IMG/VR virus record: IMGVR_UViG_3300009157_000021
Coordinates: 1 to 64,000 of that record
Direction: 5' to 3' (one strand)
DNA from: a virus
DNA: 64,000 nucleotides
The position numbers and the translations under genes were made by a program. The notes beneath the pieces were generated by a model. The model searched no databases, had not been told where the DNA came from, and saw only the letters and a program-made list of their open reading frames with translations. How positions within the stretch are numbered: the first letter of the stretch is position 1; each line of letters starts with the position of its first letter. This document shows positions 15,427 to 24,109 of the stretch, piece after piece.

Positions 15427-15941
15427 ACCCACACCCACCAATCATCGACGCTCTCCGTCGGATTGCGACCGTGTTCGAGCTTCCAACCATAGGTCGCAGC
15501 CGAGTCGATTACGGCCTGCACGACGCCTGGCCACACGTCGCAGAAATCATGACCGGCGAGCAGGCCACCCTTACGGACCTTTGGCAGCCACGTTCTGATG
15601 TCCTCGATCACCGATTCGTACTGATGACACGCATCGATGTACACGAAGTCAAGCTCGTCACTGACCTGTCTGGCGGCCTGAACCGACGGCATGCGAAAGA
15701 CCTCCACGGGATCATCGAACCGGCCAAGCACATACTGATAGTTGGCCTCACAGATGGCCTCGTCCCAGACCGGCTTACCCTCCTGCACGAACGGACGCCA
15801 GATATCGACAAGCGCCAAGTATTCGATGTCCAGCATGTGCAAGATATCGGCGGCGTTGTCACCGCGTTCGACGCCGATCTCTGCTCCGCAGATGGCGTGA
15901 CCAGCCAGACCCTCACGCAGCGTATAGATGAACTGCCTCAT
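15423..15941 (-). CDS. SAM-dependent methyltransferase (Methyltransf_24-like)
   Basis: 172 residues. AEIGVERGDNAADIL is the SAM-binding loop, YLALVDIWRPF carries the acidic ribose ligand, and LDFVYIDACHQYESVIEDI with GGLLAGHDF is the metal-dependent signature (YIDA.H.....D) of the sugar/flavonoid O-methyltransferase-like group. The two neighbouring methyltransferases differ in family, so they likely act on different sugar positions. Confidence 0.85.
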   Translation of the reverse strand: MRQFIYTLREGLAGHAICGAEIGVERGDNAADILHMLDIEYLALVDIWRPFVQEGKPVWDEAICEANYQYVLGRFDDPVEVFRMPSVQAARQVSDELDFVYIDACHQYESVIEDIRTWLPKVRKGGLLAGHDFCDVWPGVVQAVIDSAATYGWKLEHGRNPTESVDDWWVWV

Positions 15942-16786
15942 CCGAGCCTCCTGAATAGGTCCTCAAGGTCGGGAATGTTGCCGATTCTGCAGGTCTTCAC
16001 CCACTCGCGAGCACGGCCAACCATATCCTCGTATCGATCCTTCGGGAAGTTCTCAAGATCCCGCGTCAACCGATCATAGTCTCGACCTGCCTTGAGTGCT
16101 GGCCAGTAAATGCGAAAGTCGATAAATAGGTCGGTCGGTATGTACCGCTCAATGTCGTATGCACCCATATAAATCGGGATGGTACCAGCACGAAAACAGT
16201 TGAGAATCCGCTCGGTCACGAAGCCCCTGGACCAAAACTGATGCCACGAGGACTCCAGGACCACGCAGAACTTGTACTCGCTGATCTTACGCAGGTGGTT
16301 CGGATGGCTGTGGTGGTACGGAGAATCAACCGCACCCTGATACATTTCACCGCCCCATCTGCGAGTACACCACACGTGTCGGGCAAGCGTCCCACCAATG
16401 TTCTGCATGATCTCGTTTCGGAGCCAGTAGATGTCACCAACCTTACCGGTACCGTACAGGTTGTTGAGAATACAGACACCATGAATCTTGTTGTCCCATG
16501 GCACCGGCTCGTCGAGGATTCCAGGTGCATTGCAGCCGAGCACACCATGAACGAGCTTCATGTTCAGAACAGCCCGATAGTTCTCGTAGAAACTCGGGTT
16601 CCACGTAACCACCGTACCATACTGCCTGAGAACGTTGATGTCCCAGTTCTCCTGCATGCCAATCAGGGGCTCGCCCTGGTAAAGATGACGAAAGCCCCTA
16701 TCAGCCGTGTTCATCCCGCCGTTGAAGTTCTTGTAGTTGAACGCTACGTGCGGGTGATCCTGTTGTAATCTTAGCCACTCGTCCAT
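15938..16786 (-). CDS. GT10-family (fucosyltransferase-like) glycosyltransferase
   Basis: 282 residues. The region YKFCVVLESSWHQFWSRGFV followed by TERILNCFRAGTIPIYMGA and ERYIPTDLFIDFR is the diagnostic donor-binding segment of alpha-1,3/4-fucosyltransferase family GT10. The N-terminal acceptor half is divergent. GT10 enzymes use GDP-fucose; a related donor (for example another GDP-6-deoxysugar) is possible. Coupled by ATGA to the methyltransferase. Confidence 0.88.
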   Translation of the reverse strand: MDEWLRLQQDHPHVAFNYKNFNGGMNTADRGFRHLYQGEPLIGMQENWDINVLRQYGTVVTWNPSFYENYRAVLNMKLVHGVLGCNAPGILDEPVPWDNKIHGVCILNNLYGTGKVGDIYWLRNEIMQNIGGTLARHVWCTRRWGGEMYQGAVDSPYHHSHPNHLRKISEYKFCVVLESSWHQFWSRGFVTERILNCFRAGTIPIYMGAYDIERYIPTDLFIDFRIYWPALKAGRDYDRLTRDLENFPKDRYEDMVGRAREWVKTCRIGNIPDLEDLFRRLG

Positions 16787-16787
16787 T

Positions 16788-17480
16788 TTACACCGCGGTG
16801 ACCTCGAAGGCCCGTTGATTCACGTCGTTGAGAGCGACCAGCTTGACCTGCACGGCCGGATTCTGCTTGGACCACTCTTCCCAAGCCAGATGCTCGCCCC
16901 ACTTCGGTGCACCCTTACCAACGTCGATCGGGTCGAGCCAGTCGTCGAAGTAGATGACCGTGCCGACCTGCAACAGCGGCCGGATGAACCGCAGCACTTC
17001 CATCGTCGAACTGTGGATATCCACATCGATGTTGACGAAGATCAGGTCCTTGATGAGTTGCTGCAGATTGCTCGTCAAGCTCTTCTCGAAGAAACCATCG
17101 ACCAGCTTGAACTGCTCGCCGATCACGGCACCGATCTCATCCATGCGGGCCAGAACGTTGGCCTTCGGCGACGAAAAGGCACCCTCCTTGTGGCGCTCCG
17201 GTGCCCAAACACCGGTCGTCTCCTTCGGCAGACCCATCCAGCTATCGAACCCGATCAGCTTGTCGTTCGGGTACCGATTCATGATCTGCAGCACTTGCCA
17301 CATCCACGAGTGACCCCAACAGACCCCGAACTCAAGGCACGTACCACCATTGGGGAACGTCTCGTGAGCGTGCACGAATCCATCCTTCAACGGGGCCGGC
17401 ACACCTAATGTATCGAGCGTTGACAAGTAAGGCACCTTTCCGATGTTGTCCACGATATTCTTTCGGACGTTCAGCGACAT
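16788..17480 (-). CDS. TylF/MycF-like O-methyltransferase
   Basis: 230 residues. CLEFGVCWGHSWMWQ is the SAM loop; KLIGFDSWMGLPKETTG, FVNIDVDIHSSTMEVLRFI and GTVIYFDDWLDP match macrocin-O-methyltransferase (TylF) proteins, with aspartates for a divalent metal. These methylate sugar hydroxyls. Located between a GT10 and a GT2 gene, so a sugar substrate is likely. Confidence 0.87.
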   Translation of the reverse strand: MSLNVRKNIVDNIGKVPYLSTLDTLGVPAPLKDGFVHAHETFPNGGTCLEFGVCWGHSWMWQVLQIMNRYPNDKLIGFDSWMGLPKETTGVWAPERHKEGAFSSPKANVLARMDEIGAVIGEQFKLVDGFFEKSLTSNLQQLIKDLIFVNIDVDIHSSTMEVLRFIRPLLQVGTVIYFDDWLDPIDVGKGAPKWGEHLAWEEWSKQNPAVQVKLVALNDVNQRAFEVTAV

Positions 17481-17483
17481 TCG

Positions 17484-18323
17484 TTACTCTCCTTCACCCC
17501 AACCGCTGTCGTTGCGGCGGGCTACATCTGGATTCTTTGACCTGAAAACATCGCACATAACATTGAGCATCCTCCGATTGACGGTGCTCGGGTGATTCAG
17601 ATGAACAGCGTAACAGTTATAGTCCGGCTGAATCTCGACGCCGAGAGCGCTCAGACGGAGGTACATATCAACGTCCTCCCAACCGTAATACCGGTAACTC
17701 TCGTCGTAACCGTTCATCATTCGCAGCCACTCGGTCTTGACACAGTACGCGTAGTGGTAGTACGAAATGAAGTTGACCTGTCCGTTGCGGCGGAGCAGGT
17801 AATCCTTGACGATCTTTGCGTCCATGCACGGCACCACCGGCTCGATCTCTCGACTGATCTGCTCCAGTGGCACACCCAGCCGACCGTTCAGATAGTTCTC
17901 TGTCTGCAGGCCGTTCAGCGCCACGGCGTAACCGGGCCGCCAGCCGACGTCCATGATTCCGAGACAGTAATCAAGAGCGTTATGAATAAAGTCTCCCTCG
18001 ATACAGACCTCGCCATCCTTCTGCAGAAACAGCCGCGATTGACACCGCTTAATGACGTAATTACGAATGAACGCACCGTTGCGAGGCTGCTTGTCATCGC
18101 GAAGCAGCGTGATCGACGCGACGTTCTGTGTACGAAGGTGGTTCCATTCGTCCTCAACGTTGTCGTTGCCAATCAGGACCATCCAGTGTTTATGCTCAAC
18201 CGCCGTCTGGATCCGTTGAATACTGGCCTCGGTCAGATGCCTGCCGTTGTAATTCGGCATGAAGATGACGAGTTCCTTGTCAGTCGCGGACCAGTCAAAG
18301 TTCTGTTTTACCGTGATACTCAT
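17484..18323 (-). CDS. GT2-family glycosyltransferase with galactosyltransferase-like C-terminus
   Basis: 279 residues. ELVIFMPNYNGRHLTEASIQ is the N-terminal GT2 strand; DKQPRNGAFIRNYVIKRCQS and LFLQKDGEVCIEGDF precede the catalytic-side motif MMNGYDESYRYYGWEDVDMY, as in chondroitin or beta-1,4-galactosyltransferase-type domains (GWEDxD). Cytoplasmic. Coupled by ATGA with the GT32 gene before it. Confidence 0.85.
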   Translation of the reverse strand: MSITVKQNFDWSATDKELVIFMPNYNGRHLTEASIQRIQTAVEHKHWMVLIGNDNVEDEWNHLRTQNVASITLLRDDKQPRNGAFIRNYVIKRCQSRLFLQKDGEVCIEGDFIHNALDYCLGIMDVGWRPGYAVALNGLQTENYLNGRLGVPLEQISREIEPVVPCMDAKIVKDYLLRRNGQVNFISYYHYAYCVKTEWLRMMNGYDESYRYYGWEDVDMYLRLSALGVEIQPDYNCYAVHLNHPSTVNRRMLNVMCDVFRSKNPDVARRNDSGWGEGE

Positions 18324-19183
18324 ACCGGTATGTTCCTATTGACCCGGTCAATCAACCAGGTCACGATGTTTTGGTTCGGGTCAAGCGTTCTCTCGGTGAC
18401 CTTGTTCTGCATCTCGCCAGCCAGCGGATGACCACAGTACCAGTGCCAGCCGATGACGCCGGGACGAAGATGTTCAATATAATGCTGCAGCGGGCCAAGC
18501 AGCATACCCGGCACCGCCCTTGACGGGTAAACGGTTTCCATCGGAATGTTGAAGATGTCCGGCAGCCGATCGATGTTGTCGTCGTTCAGCAGCGTCTTGT
18601 AGTAGGTCGAGCCCACGCTCTGATACTGCGTCGTGTTCAGGACCTTGCCGACGCCGGAGAATAACTGCGTGAAGTGCACATTGCCCGGGGCTCCCATCAT
18701 GAAGCCGATTGAGTGGTACCGCGGCCCGTTCTTCGGTGTGTTCTCCTGGGTTGGACCACCGCGACGGAAGCAGAAGAACGCGTTGTGATCGGTCTGCGGC
18801 AGAACGCTAACAAGCGGCCGGAAGTAGATGATGTCACTGTCCGACCAGAGCCCACCAACGGTCGCAAGCAGGTGCAGCCGAATGATGTCCGATTTCAGGA
18901 CCTCCGGTAACGTGTTAGGAAAGCCGAGTGCCTCCATATCAAACTTGCAGACCTCAACACCAAGATCCCTCAACCGATCGGAATAGTCCTCGGTGTTCAC
19001 GACCTGCTTGTTCTCACAAGTAGTCCACGTCTGAGTCGTCGTCAGTTGGGCCGGTGTATAAAGGACGAGCTTCCAATCGGGGTTGAACTGCTTGAACGAC
19101 TTAAAGCACATGTACCGCACGTACGGCAACATTGGTGCTCCCCAGTAGAAAAACGCCACCTTTGGGATTCGTCTCATAGACAT
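18320..19183 (-). CDS. GT32-type glycosyltransferase (DXD sugar-binding)
   Basis: About 287 residues; ATG 19183 or 19177, the latter in an ATGA overlap. IPKVAFFYWGAPMLPYVRYM opens the domain. LKSDIIRLHLLATVGGLWSD with D115-S-D117 and IYFRPL is the Gly_transf_sug/GT32 DXD motif. A late GWHWYCGHPL motif supplies a metal-binding His. Donor and acceptor unknown. Confidence 0.87.
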   Translation of the reverse strand: MSMRRIPKVAFFYWGAPMLPYVRYMCFKSFKQFNPDWKLVLYTPAQLTTTQTWTTCENKQVVNTEDYSDRLRDLGVEVCKFDMEALGFPNTLPEVLKSDIIRLHLLATVGGLWSDSDIIYFRPLVSVLPQTDHNAFFCFRRGGPTQENTPKNGPRYHSIGFMMGAPGNVHFTQLFSGVGKVLNTTQYQSVGSTYYKTLLNDDNIDRLPDIFNIPMETVYPSRAVPGMLLGPLQHYIEHLRPGVIGWHWYCGHPLAGEMQNKVTERTLDPNQNIVTWLIDRVNRNIPV

Positions 19184-19995
19184 CCAACCTTATAGTTCTG
19201 TGATTTCATTGTCACGTTTTCGTAGAGCCATTTATTGGCGTGCCACTGAGGACACGCACCGCGAAGCGGACCCTTTTCGTGCCACTGATGTACGACAAAC
19301 CCGTGCTCCGGACCAACTATGATCCCTTCCAAACCCTTCTTTAGGATCCGATGAAGTAGCTCATTATCGTCCCAACAGTAGCCATCCGCATACCTTTCGT
19401 CAAAACCACCCAGATCGAGGAGGTTCTCGTGAGTGATGCACGAGCAGAAGTGATAACGAACTGGGTGGAGTTTCGGATGATTGAACCAGACCTCCGGTGG
19501 CTTGTCGGGTCTGACGTTCGTGGTCGTTTCCATATGAAGCCATCGGGTGATAGATCCATCGAGCAGGTCGTTGGGCCAATCCTGATGAAGCATCGCTCGC
19601 AGGCTATTGAACTCGTCCCGGGTCGAACTGTAACAGGAGAACGTCAGGTACCGGTTTGGCGTCGTGTACTCGCGGGCCCACGCGATGACGTTGCCAATAT
19701 GAAGACACTCCGGATTCTGAATCATAACAAGTCGACCGGTCGCGTGCCGGAAGCCCACGTTGTAGGGCACGCACGGGTTGATCCACGTCTTGTCAGCCTT
19801 GGAAATCGTCAGGACCTTTATGTCCATGGAACTGAACTTGCGGGCGACGAGATCGGCAGTCCGGCCTTCGTCACTCGCGTCGTCCACCACAATGATCTCG
19901 ATGTCATCGGTGTACTGACGACGAATCGTTCGCAGCGCCAACTCTAACTGCTCGGTTCGATTGTGATAAGCCATGACAATCGATAGCTCTTTCAT
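19174..19995 (-). CDS. GT2-family glycosyltransferase
   Basis: 273 residues from ATG 19995 (ATGA overlap). MKELSIVMAYHNRTEQLELA, IEIIVVDDASDEGRT and the NVGFRHATGRLVMIQNPE region are classic GT-A family 2. Later LDLGGFDERYADGYCWDDNE with an acidic catalytic motif, then FVVHQWHEKG. Probably extends a glycan chain. Confidence 0.87.
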   Translation of the reverse strand: MKELSIVMAYHNRTEQLELALRTIRRQYTDDIEIIVVDDASDEGRTADLVARKFSSMDIKVLTISKADKTWINPCVPYNVGFRHATGRLVMIQNPECLHIGNVIAWAREYTTPNRYLTFSCYSSTRDEFNSLRAMLHQDWPNDLLDGSITRWLHMETTTNVRPDKPPEVWFNHPKLHPVRYHFCSCITHENLLDLGGFDERYADGYCWDDNELLHRILKKGLEGIIVGPEHGFVVHQWHEKGPLRGACPQWHANKWLYENVTMKSQNYKVGCL

Positions 19996-20756
19996 AGCAC
20001 CTTGCCGATCTCGGCGTATGGTATCCACCGATTGAGTTTGCTGATCTTGCTGCAACTGAGGATCGTCAACCCGGAGGCGTGTGCCTGGGCCAGCATTTCC
20101 GGATACGGAGTAAGGAACTCGTCGAGCTTTGCCTTGAGTTCGTTGCCCCTGCTCCTCGGCGCTTTGGTGTGAAAATGCGTCCTCGTTTCTAGCTTGACCG
20201 CGGTCGTCAGTGGCCTATACATGCCGTGGGTCGTACGGACCGTTGCACCCGGCATCCCTGTGATGGTTGATGTCGCGTCCTCGACCGCGAAATCAAGACC
20301 GAGCAGACAGATTTGCTTGTAGCCCAACGCGGCAGCGAGTTGAATCGCCGCATAACCGCTATCGCTACCCGATCGGAAGTTGTCAAACGTCCCACCGAAG
20401 CCACCGTAACCGCTGGTGTAGATCACCCGATCGAACGGTCTCAGATCGTACTTGACGCCGTGTAGCTTGTCCTCGACCCCATGCTCAATGATGCCAAGAC
20501 GGTCACCACCGAACGAGACCAGGAAGAATCGTCGCATGTTGCGATTGAAGAAAGCCGTGTCCTTCTGGCCCTGAATCTTACCGTACTGAATGTGATGCTT
20601 GAACAGCCACGTATAGTCCATCGTAATGAAGTAGGTAGGAGATGGCGTGCAGAACACGCTGTCATTCACAACAATCGTGTCGTGATTACGCAGCCTGTTA
20701 AAATCGAAGCCGAACAGCGACGGGCCGCCGCCGACCACGAGGACCTTCTCTCTCAT
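19992..20756 (-). CDS. DUF115/MptE-like protein, often annotated norphogenetic
   Basis: 254 residues. Begins EKVLVVGGGPSLFGFDFNRL, then TIVVNDSVF, YFITMDYTW and SDSGYAAIQLAAALGYKQIC followed by LLGLDF. The same scaffold appears in the next gene (20771), so they are paralogues. The fold resembles DUF115/MAF motility accessory factors and sialyltransferase-like Rossmann proteins, which act on nucleotide-activated sugars. The precise reaction is unknown. Confidence 0.72.
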   Translation of the reverse strand: MREKVLVVGGGPSLFGFDFNRLRNHDTIVVNDSVFCTPSPTYFITMDYTWLFKHHIQYGKIQGQKDTAFFNRNMRRFFLVSFGGDRLGIIEHGVEDKLHGVKYDLRPFDRVIYTSGYGGFGGTFDNFRSGSDSGYAAIQLAAALGYKQICLLGLDFAVEDATSTITGMPGATVRTTHGMYRPLTTAVKLETRTHFHTKAPRSRGNELKAKLDEFLTPYPEMLAQAHASGLTILSCSKISKLNRWIPYAEIGKVL

Positions 20757-20770
20757 TGCATTGCCTCGTA

Positions 20771-21550
20771 CTACAACCTGGCAAACTCATCCATGGTTAC
20801 CTTCGGGAAACAGTTCAGAGCACTGCCCCGATAGAGGTTGTATACCTGTATATCGTGTTGTCGTATTGAATCCGCGAACTCTTCGAACTCTTCCCGGAAG
20901 GCATCCAGCTTGACCTGCATTGACCTAAGCTCCTCGTCGATGTCTCGGTGCTGCTGGTGCCAATAACCCTCGTGCCAGTGTGTCCTCTTCTGCTCAGTGT
21001 CAACCTTCATGTCGTAGCCGAGCAGACCTATCTTAGTGCAACCCAATGCTATGGCAAGCATCAGGGCACCAAAACCACTGTTCTTGCCACCATAAATCCC
21101 GACCGTGAGATCGAAACTGATAGCCTTCTGCGTCACGTTCTCGACGAGATAGACACTGGGGCCGAATTTGTCCTGCGGGTCCACCCTCAGGAACACCCTG
21201 ATCCCGGCGAATGCAGCCCACTTCTGGCGAAGATCCGCATTCTTTGGATCCGCCTTCTGCGGATAGGTTATCTCGTCGAAGAATCGCTTGTCCATTGCGT
21301 AGTTGACGTTGACCGGATAATCCTGGAACGCCTTGTTGATGCCGATTTTGAGGCCGATCGGCATTTGATCGAACCTCATTCCCTTCATACTCGGCCCACC
21401 GCCGAGTATCATTACTTTCTGTCCCGACCAGCACCCCGATTGAAGGATCTCCGATACGTTCTTCTCGGTGTGAACCGTCGCGACCGGGATCGAATGACCG
21501 TTGACCCCGGCAATCTTGCTTCTATGTGCGTGATTTATGAGGATGCCCAT
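20771..21550 (-). CDS. DUF115/MptE-like protein, paralogue of 19992
   Basis: 259 residues. QKVMILGGGPSMKGMRFDQM, IGINKAFQDYPVN, YAMDKRFFDE, KNSGFGALMLAIALGCTKIG and LLGYDMKVD align with the neighbour's motifs. A His-rich segment (THWHEGYWHQQHRDID) occupies the position of FHTKAP in the other. First sugar-cassette gene after the fibres in transcription order, so it may link fibre or virion decoration to the pathway; this is inference. Confidence 0.72.
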   Translation of the reverse strand: MGILINHAHRSKIAGVNGHSIPVATVHTEKNVSEILQSGCWSGQKVMILGGGPSMKGMRFDQMPIGLKIGINKAFQDYPVNVNYAMDKRFFDEITYPQKADPKNADLRQKWAAFAGIRVFLRVDPQDKFGPSVYLVENVTQKAISFDLTVGIYGGKNSGFGALMLAIALGCTKIGLLGYDMKVDTEQKRTHWHEGYWHQQHRDIDEELRSMQVKLDAFREEFEEFADSIRQHDIQVYNLYRGSALNCFPKVTMDEFARL

Positions 21551-21551
21551 G

Positions 21552-22835
21552 CTACGAAACGAACTTCACGTTGGTTCCATCAACGATGTCGCCAAGGATG
21601 TTTAGGTATGCCTCTCCACCCTGGTCGGCAAATACCACATCAATCACGTGCTGACCGTTGGTCAGATTGAGAGCGATGTTCAACGGGGCGTTGGTCGTGT
21701 TGAACACGCTGGTACGCTGGAAGACCAGGACGTTGTCCACGTAGACGTATACCCAGTTATCGACGGCGAACAGTTTCAGGTTCTTGGTGTTGGAACCGAC
21801 GCTGTTGACCGTCATCCGAAGCCTGACCGAGTTGTTGTAGAGCCAATAGCTGTCGTAGTAGGCCCACGTGCCGCCGAAGGAACCGAACGACGGAACGCTG
21901 AACGTCACGACGGGGCTGACGAATTGGCCGGGTGTCGTGTAGTTGTTGGCGTCACATACATCAACGTTCCACTTCGGCAGCAGACCCTGTATTCTGGCTT
22001 CGAGCCTACCGGTCGTCGCGTTGAACTGGACCGTCTGGTTGTCCGGTATTACGTTGCGAGAGACGAACGTTCGCACGTCTCGGATTCTCGACTGCGGGAT
22101 GCCGGTATCGCCGTTGATCACGGTGACCTCGGCAATGACCAGGCGACCACCATAACTTGGTGCGGTTGGGGTGACAGCCGGTGTCCCCTGGAGAACCTGC
22201 GGAACGCCGCTGTCGTCAATGTAAATCAGGTCGATGCGGGAGTACGGGGCAACAGGGGCCACAAACGGTCCGACGCTGTACTCCTGGATATTCGTATAGC
22301 CGCTGCCGGTGTGAACACGGCCGGATCGAACGAGCACGTACATGAAGTTTGTACCGTTGCCCTCCTGTCTTGGCCGGAACCACTGGCTCGCAACCGGCAG
22401 GATAGTCCGCTCGCTGTAGTCGAACCCGGTGATCACCGTACCGCTGAACACGACCCTGCCGACGATGATATCGTTGGCCTGGGCAGCGGAGACCGACGAC
22501 AGCATGTGAATTTCCATATAGTTAATCTGGGTCGCGGTGTAAGCCCATCGAAGAGCGATGTACGGTGTTGCCGGCGACAGAGCGCCGGAGTCGACCGTAT
22601 CGTTTCGAATATAGGCGTATGCCGACGTCTCGACCCTCACCTGCACGTTATCATCGCCGATCTCGACGGTGGCAGCGGTCATCTTGACCTCGGTATCGTC
22701 CGTCCTCTCAAGGTAACCGCCGTCGTAGATCCCGCGTGCAATGATGTCCTTCAACCGAACGTTGCGGTTGTTGGCGGTGACCTCTTCGTAATACTTGTGC
22801 GAAACCGTCTGAGTTCCGTGATTTGTCGAGCCCAT
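21552..22835 (-). CDS. Tail fibre/receptor-binding protein with C-terminal carbohydrate-binding-like domain
   Basis: 427 residues. An N-terminal module (about 25-140: GIYDGGYLERTDDTEVKMTA, YIALRWAYTATQINYMEIHM, TGFDYSERT) is shared with the next fibre. A beta-rich stalk follows. The C-terminal 150 residues (SYWLYNNSVRLRMTVNSVG, KLFAVDNWVYVYVDNVLVFQ, GQHVIDVVFADQGG) look like a PA14/CBM-type jelly roll. Likely distal receptor binder. Lies immediately before the glycan cassette. Confidence 0.8.
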   Translation of the reverse strand: MGSTNHGTQTVSHKYYEEVTANNRNVRLKDIIARGIYDGGYLERTDDTEVKMTAATVEIGDDNVQVRVETSAYAYIRNDTVDSGALSPATPYIALRWAYTATQINYMEIHMLSSVSAAQANDIIVGRVVFSGTVITGFDYSERTILPVASQWFRPRQEGNGTNFMYVLVRSGRVHTGSGYTNIQEYSVGPFVAPVAPYSRIDLIYIDDSGVPQVLQGTPAVTPTAPSYGGRLVIAEVTVINGDTGIPQSRIRDVRTFVSRNVIPDNQTVQFNATTGRLEARIQGLLPKWNVDVCDANNYTTPGQFVSPVVTFSVPSFGSFGGTWAYYDSYWLYNNSVRLRMTVNSVGSNTKNLKLFAVDNWVYVYVDNVLVFQRTSVFNTTNAPLNIALNLTNGQHVIDVVFADQGGEAYLNILGDIVDGTNVKFVS

Positions 22836-22843
22836 ATCAAACC

Positions 22844-24088
22844 TTATTCAGCCCAGATGTTGGTTGTAGCGTAAAGAACGTGACCGTACTGACCGGCCGC
22901 GTCCCTGGTCTTGACCTCCAGTTGCACCGTACTCTGAACGGACGGTAGAAACAGGAAGGTCCCGGACAGAGTGACGAGGGCATCCCCGTCCTTGGCCTCC
23001 ACCTTCGTCATCGACTGATTATACTCGTCGTCGGCGAACCACCAGGTGATGTCGCCGGTTAGGACTCTCCATCTGGCCTCAAAAATCGGAGTGCTGGACA
23101 GCGCCCCGAAAACCACCGAGTAGCTGAGCTTGTATAGCTTACTGGCGGGCAACGTGTACACACCGGAGACGACCGGCCCGATACCGGAATATTTGACCGT
23201 TCCCTGTGCCGAGACCTTCGTCCATGTTGAAAGATTGACAAGCTGGCTACCAATCGTTCGGGCCATGTTGTAAACCGGGTCCCTGGTCTTCAAGTTGCCC
23301 GACCCATCGGTTAGTATTGTCACGCCATCCGGGCTCGGGGCGTGACCGGTGACAAAGGGACGCACGTCCTTAATGTCGTCCGTAGTGATCGTTGTCGCAC
23401 CGGCAGCAAGCGTAATCTCAGCGAGAACCAGCTTGCCGGCGTAATCGGGAGCAACCGGATTCACGCCCGGCGTGCCGGTGCTGTCGATTCGCACCGTGCC
23501 ATCGGTATCAACGTAGACCAGGTAGACCTGACTGTTCGCAAGGGGCGGGGTAACAGCGTCACTCTTCTGATCCGGCACCTGAACGGAGGCCGCGGACGTT
23601 TGGTAATAACCACCGCGGATTCTCACCCGCAGTTCGTTATCACCGGTCGGCTCGACCTTCAAGTATTGATCGTGCGTGCTCGGATTCGATCGTTCACTGT
23701 AGTCGAAGCCGTTCAGCGCCCCACCACCGGCGAACGTGCACCTACCGAGAATCAGATCGTTGGCGTTCGGGCTGGCGACGGCCATCAGCTCCATGTAGTC
23801 GGCGGTAGTCCCACCGTAAGCCCATCTCAGGACGAGGTACGGCGTCGAACTGTTGACCGTTATGTTGACCGTGTCGCCGGTCGAGATCCTCACCTGGTAC
23901 GTACCATCGGTGATTTCGCAAACGAGCGCCGAGATTCGTGCGGTCGTCGCGTTGACCACCGTGAGCCACCCACCGGTGTAAATGCCGACCTGACGGACGT
24001 TCAACTGTCTCTTATTCCAGGTGCCGGAGTTGGCCACCGAGTGGAAGAAGACCGATACCGTCTGGTTACCAATGTTCGTGGGCATCAA
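22844..24088 (-). CDS. Tail fibre protein, paralogue of 21552
   Basis: 414 residues. The N-terminal half matches the neighbouring fibre (GIYTGGWLTVVNATTARISA, YLVLRWAYGGTTADYMELMA, LNGFDYSERS, then DYAGKLVLAEITLA against SYGGRLVIAEVTV). The C-terminus differs (WRVLTGDITWWFADDEYNQS, LFLPSVQSTVQLEVKTRDAA), which suggests a second receptor specificity. AGGAGG ribosome site; the preceding gap contains TTTTATG. Confidence 0.82.
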   Translation of the reverse strand: MMPTNIGNQTVSVFFHSVANSGTWNKRQLNVRQVGIYTGGWLTVVNATTARISALVCEITDGTYQVRISTGDTVNITVNSSTPYLVLRWAYGGTTADYMELMAVASPNANDLILGRCTFAGGGALNGFDYSERSNPSTHDQYLKVEPTGDNELRVRIRGGYYQTSAASVQVPDQKSDAVTPPLANSQVYLVYVDTDGTVRIDSTGTPGVNPVAPDYAGKLVLAEITLAAGATTITTDDIKDVRPFVTGHAPSPDGVTILTDGSGNLKTRDPVYNMARTIGSQLVNLSTWTKVSAQGTVKYSGIGPVVSGVYTLPASKLYKLSYSVVFGALSSTPIFEARWRVLTGDITWWFADDEYNQSMTKVEAKDGDALVTLSGTFLFLPSVQSTVQLEVKTRDAAGQYGHVLYATTNIWAE

Positions 24089-24102
24089 AACCTCCTATCG
24101 AA

Positions 24103-24109
24103 CATAAAA
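24103..24109 (-). promoter_or_regulatory. Gap motif TTTTATG
   Basis: In the 21-base gap before the fibre gene 22844 the - strand reads TTTTATGTTCGATAGGAGG. The same string occurs in three other - strand gaps. Could be part of a phage promoter or simply AT-rich spacer. Confidence 0.2.
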
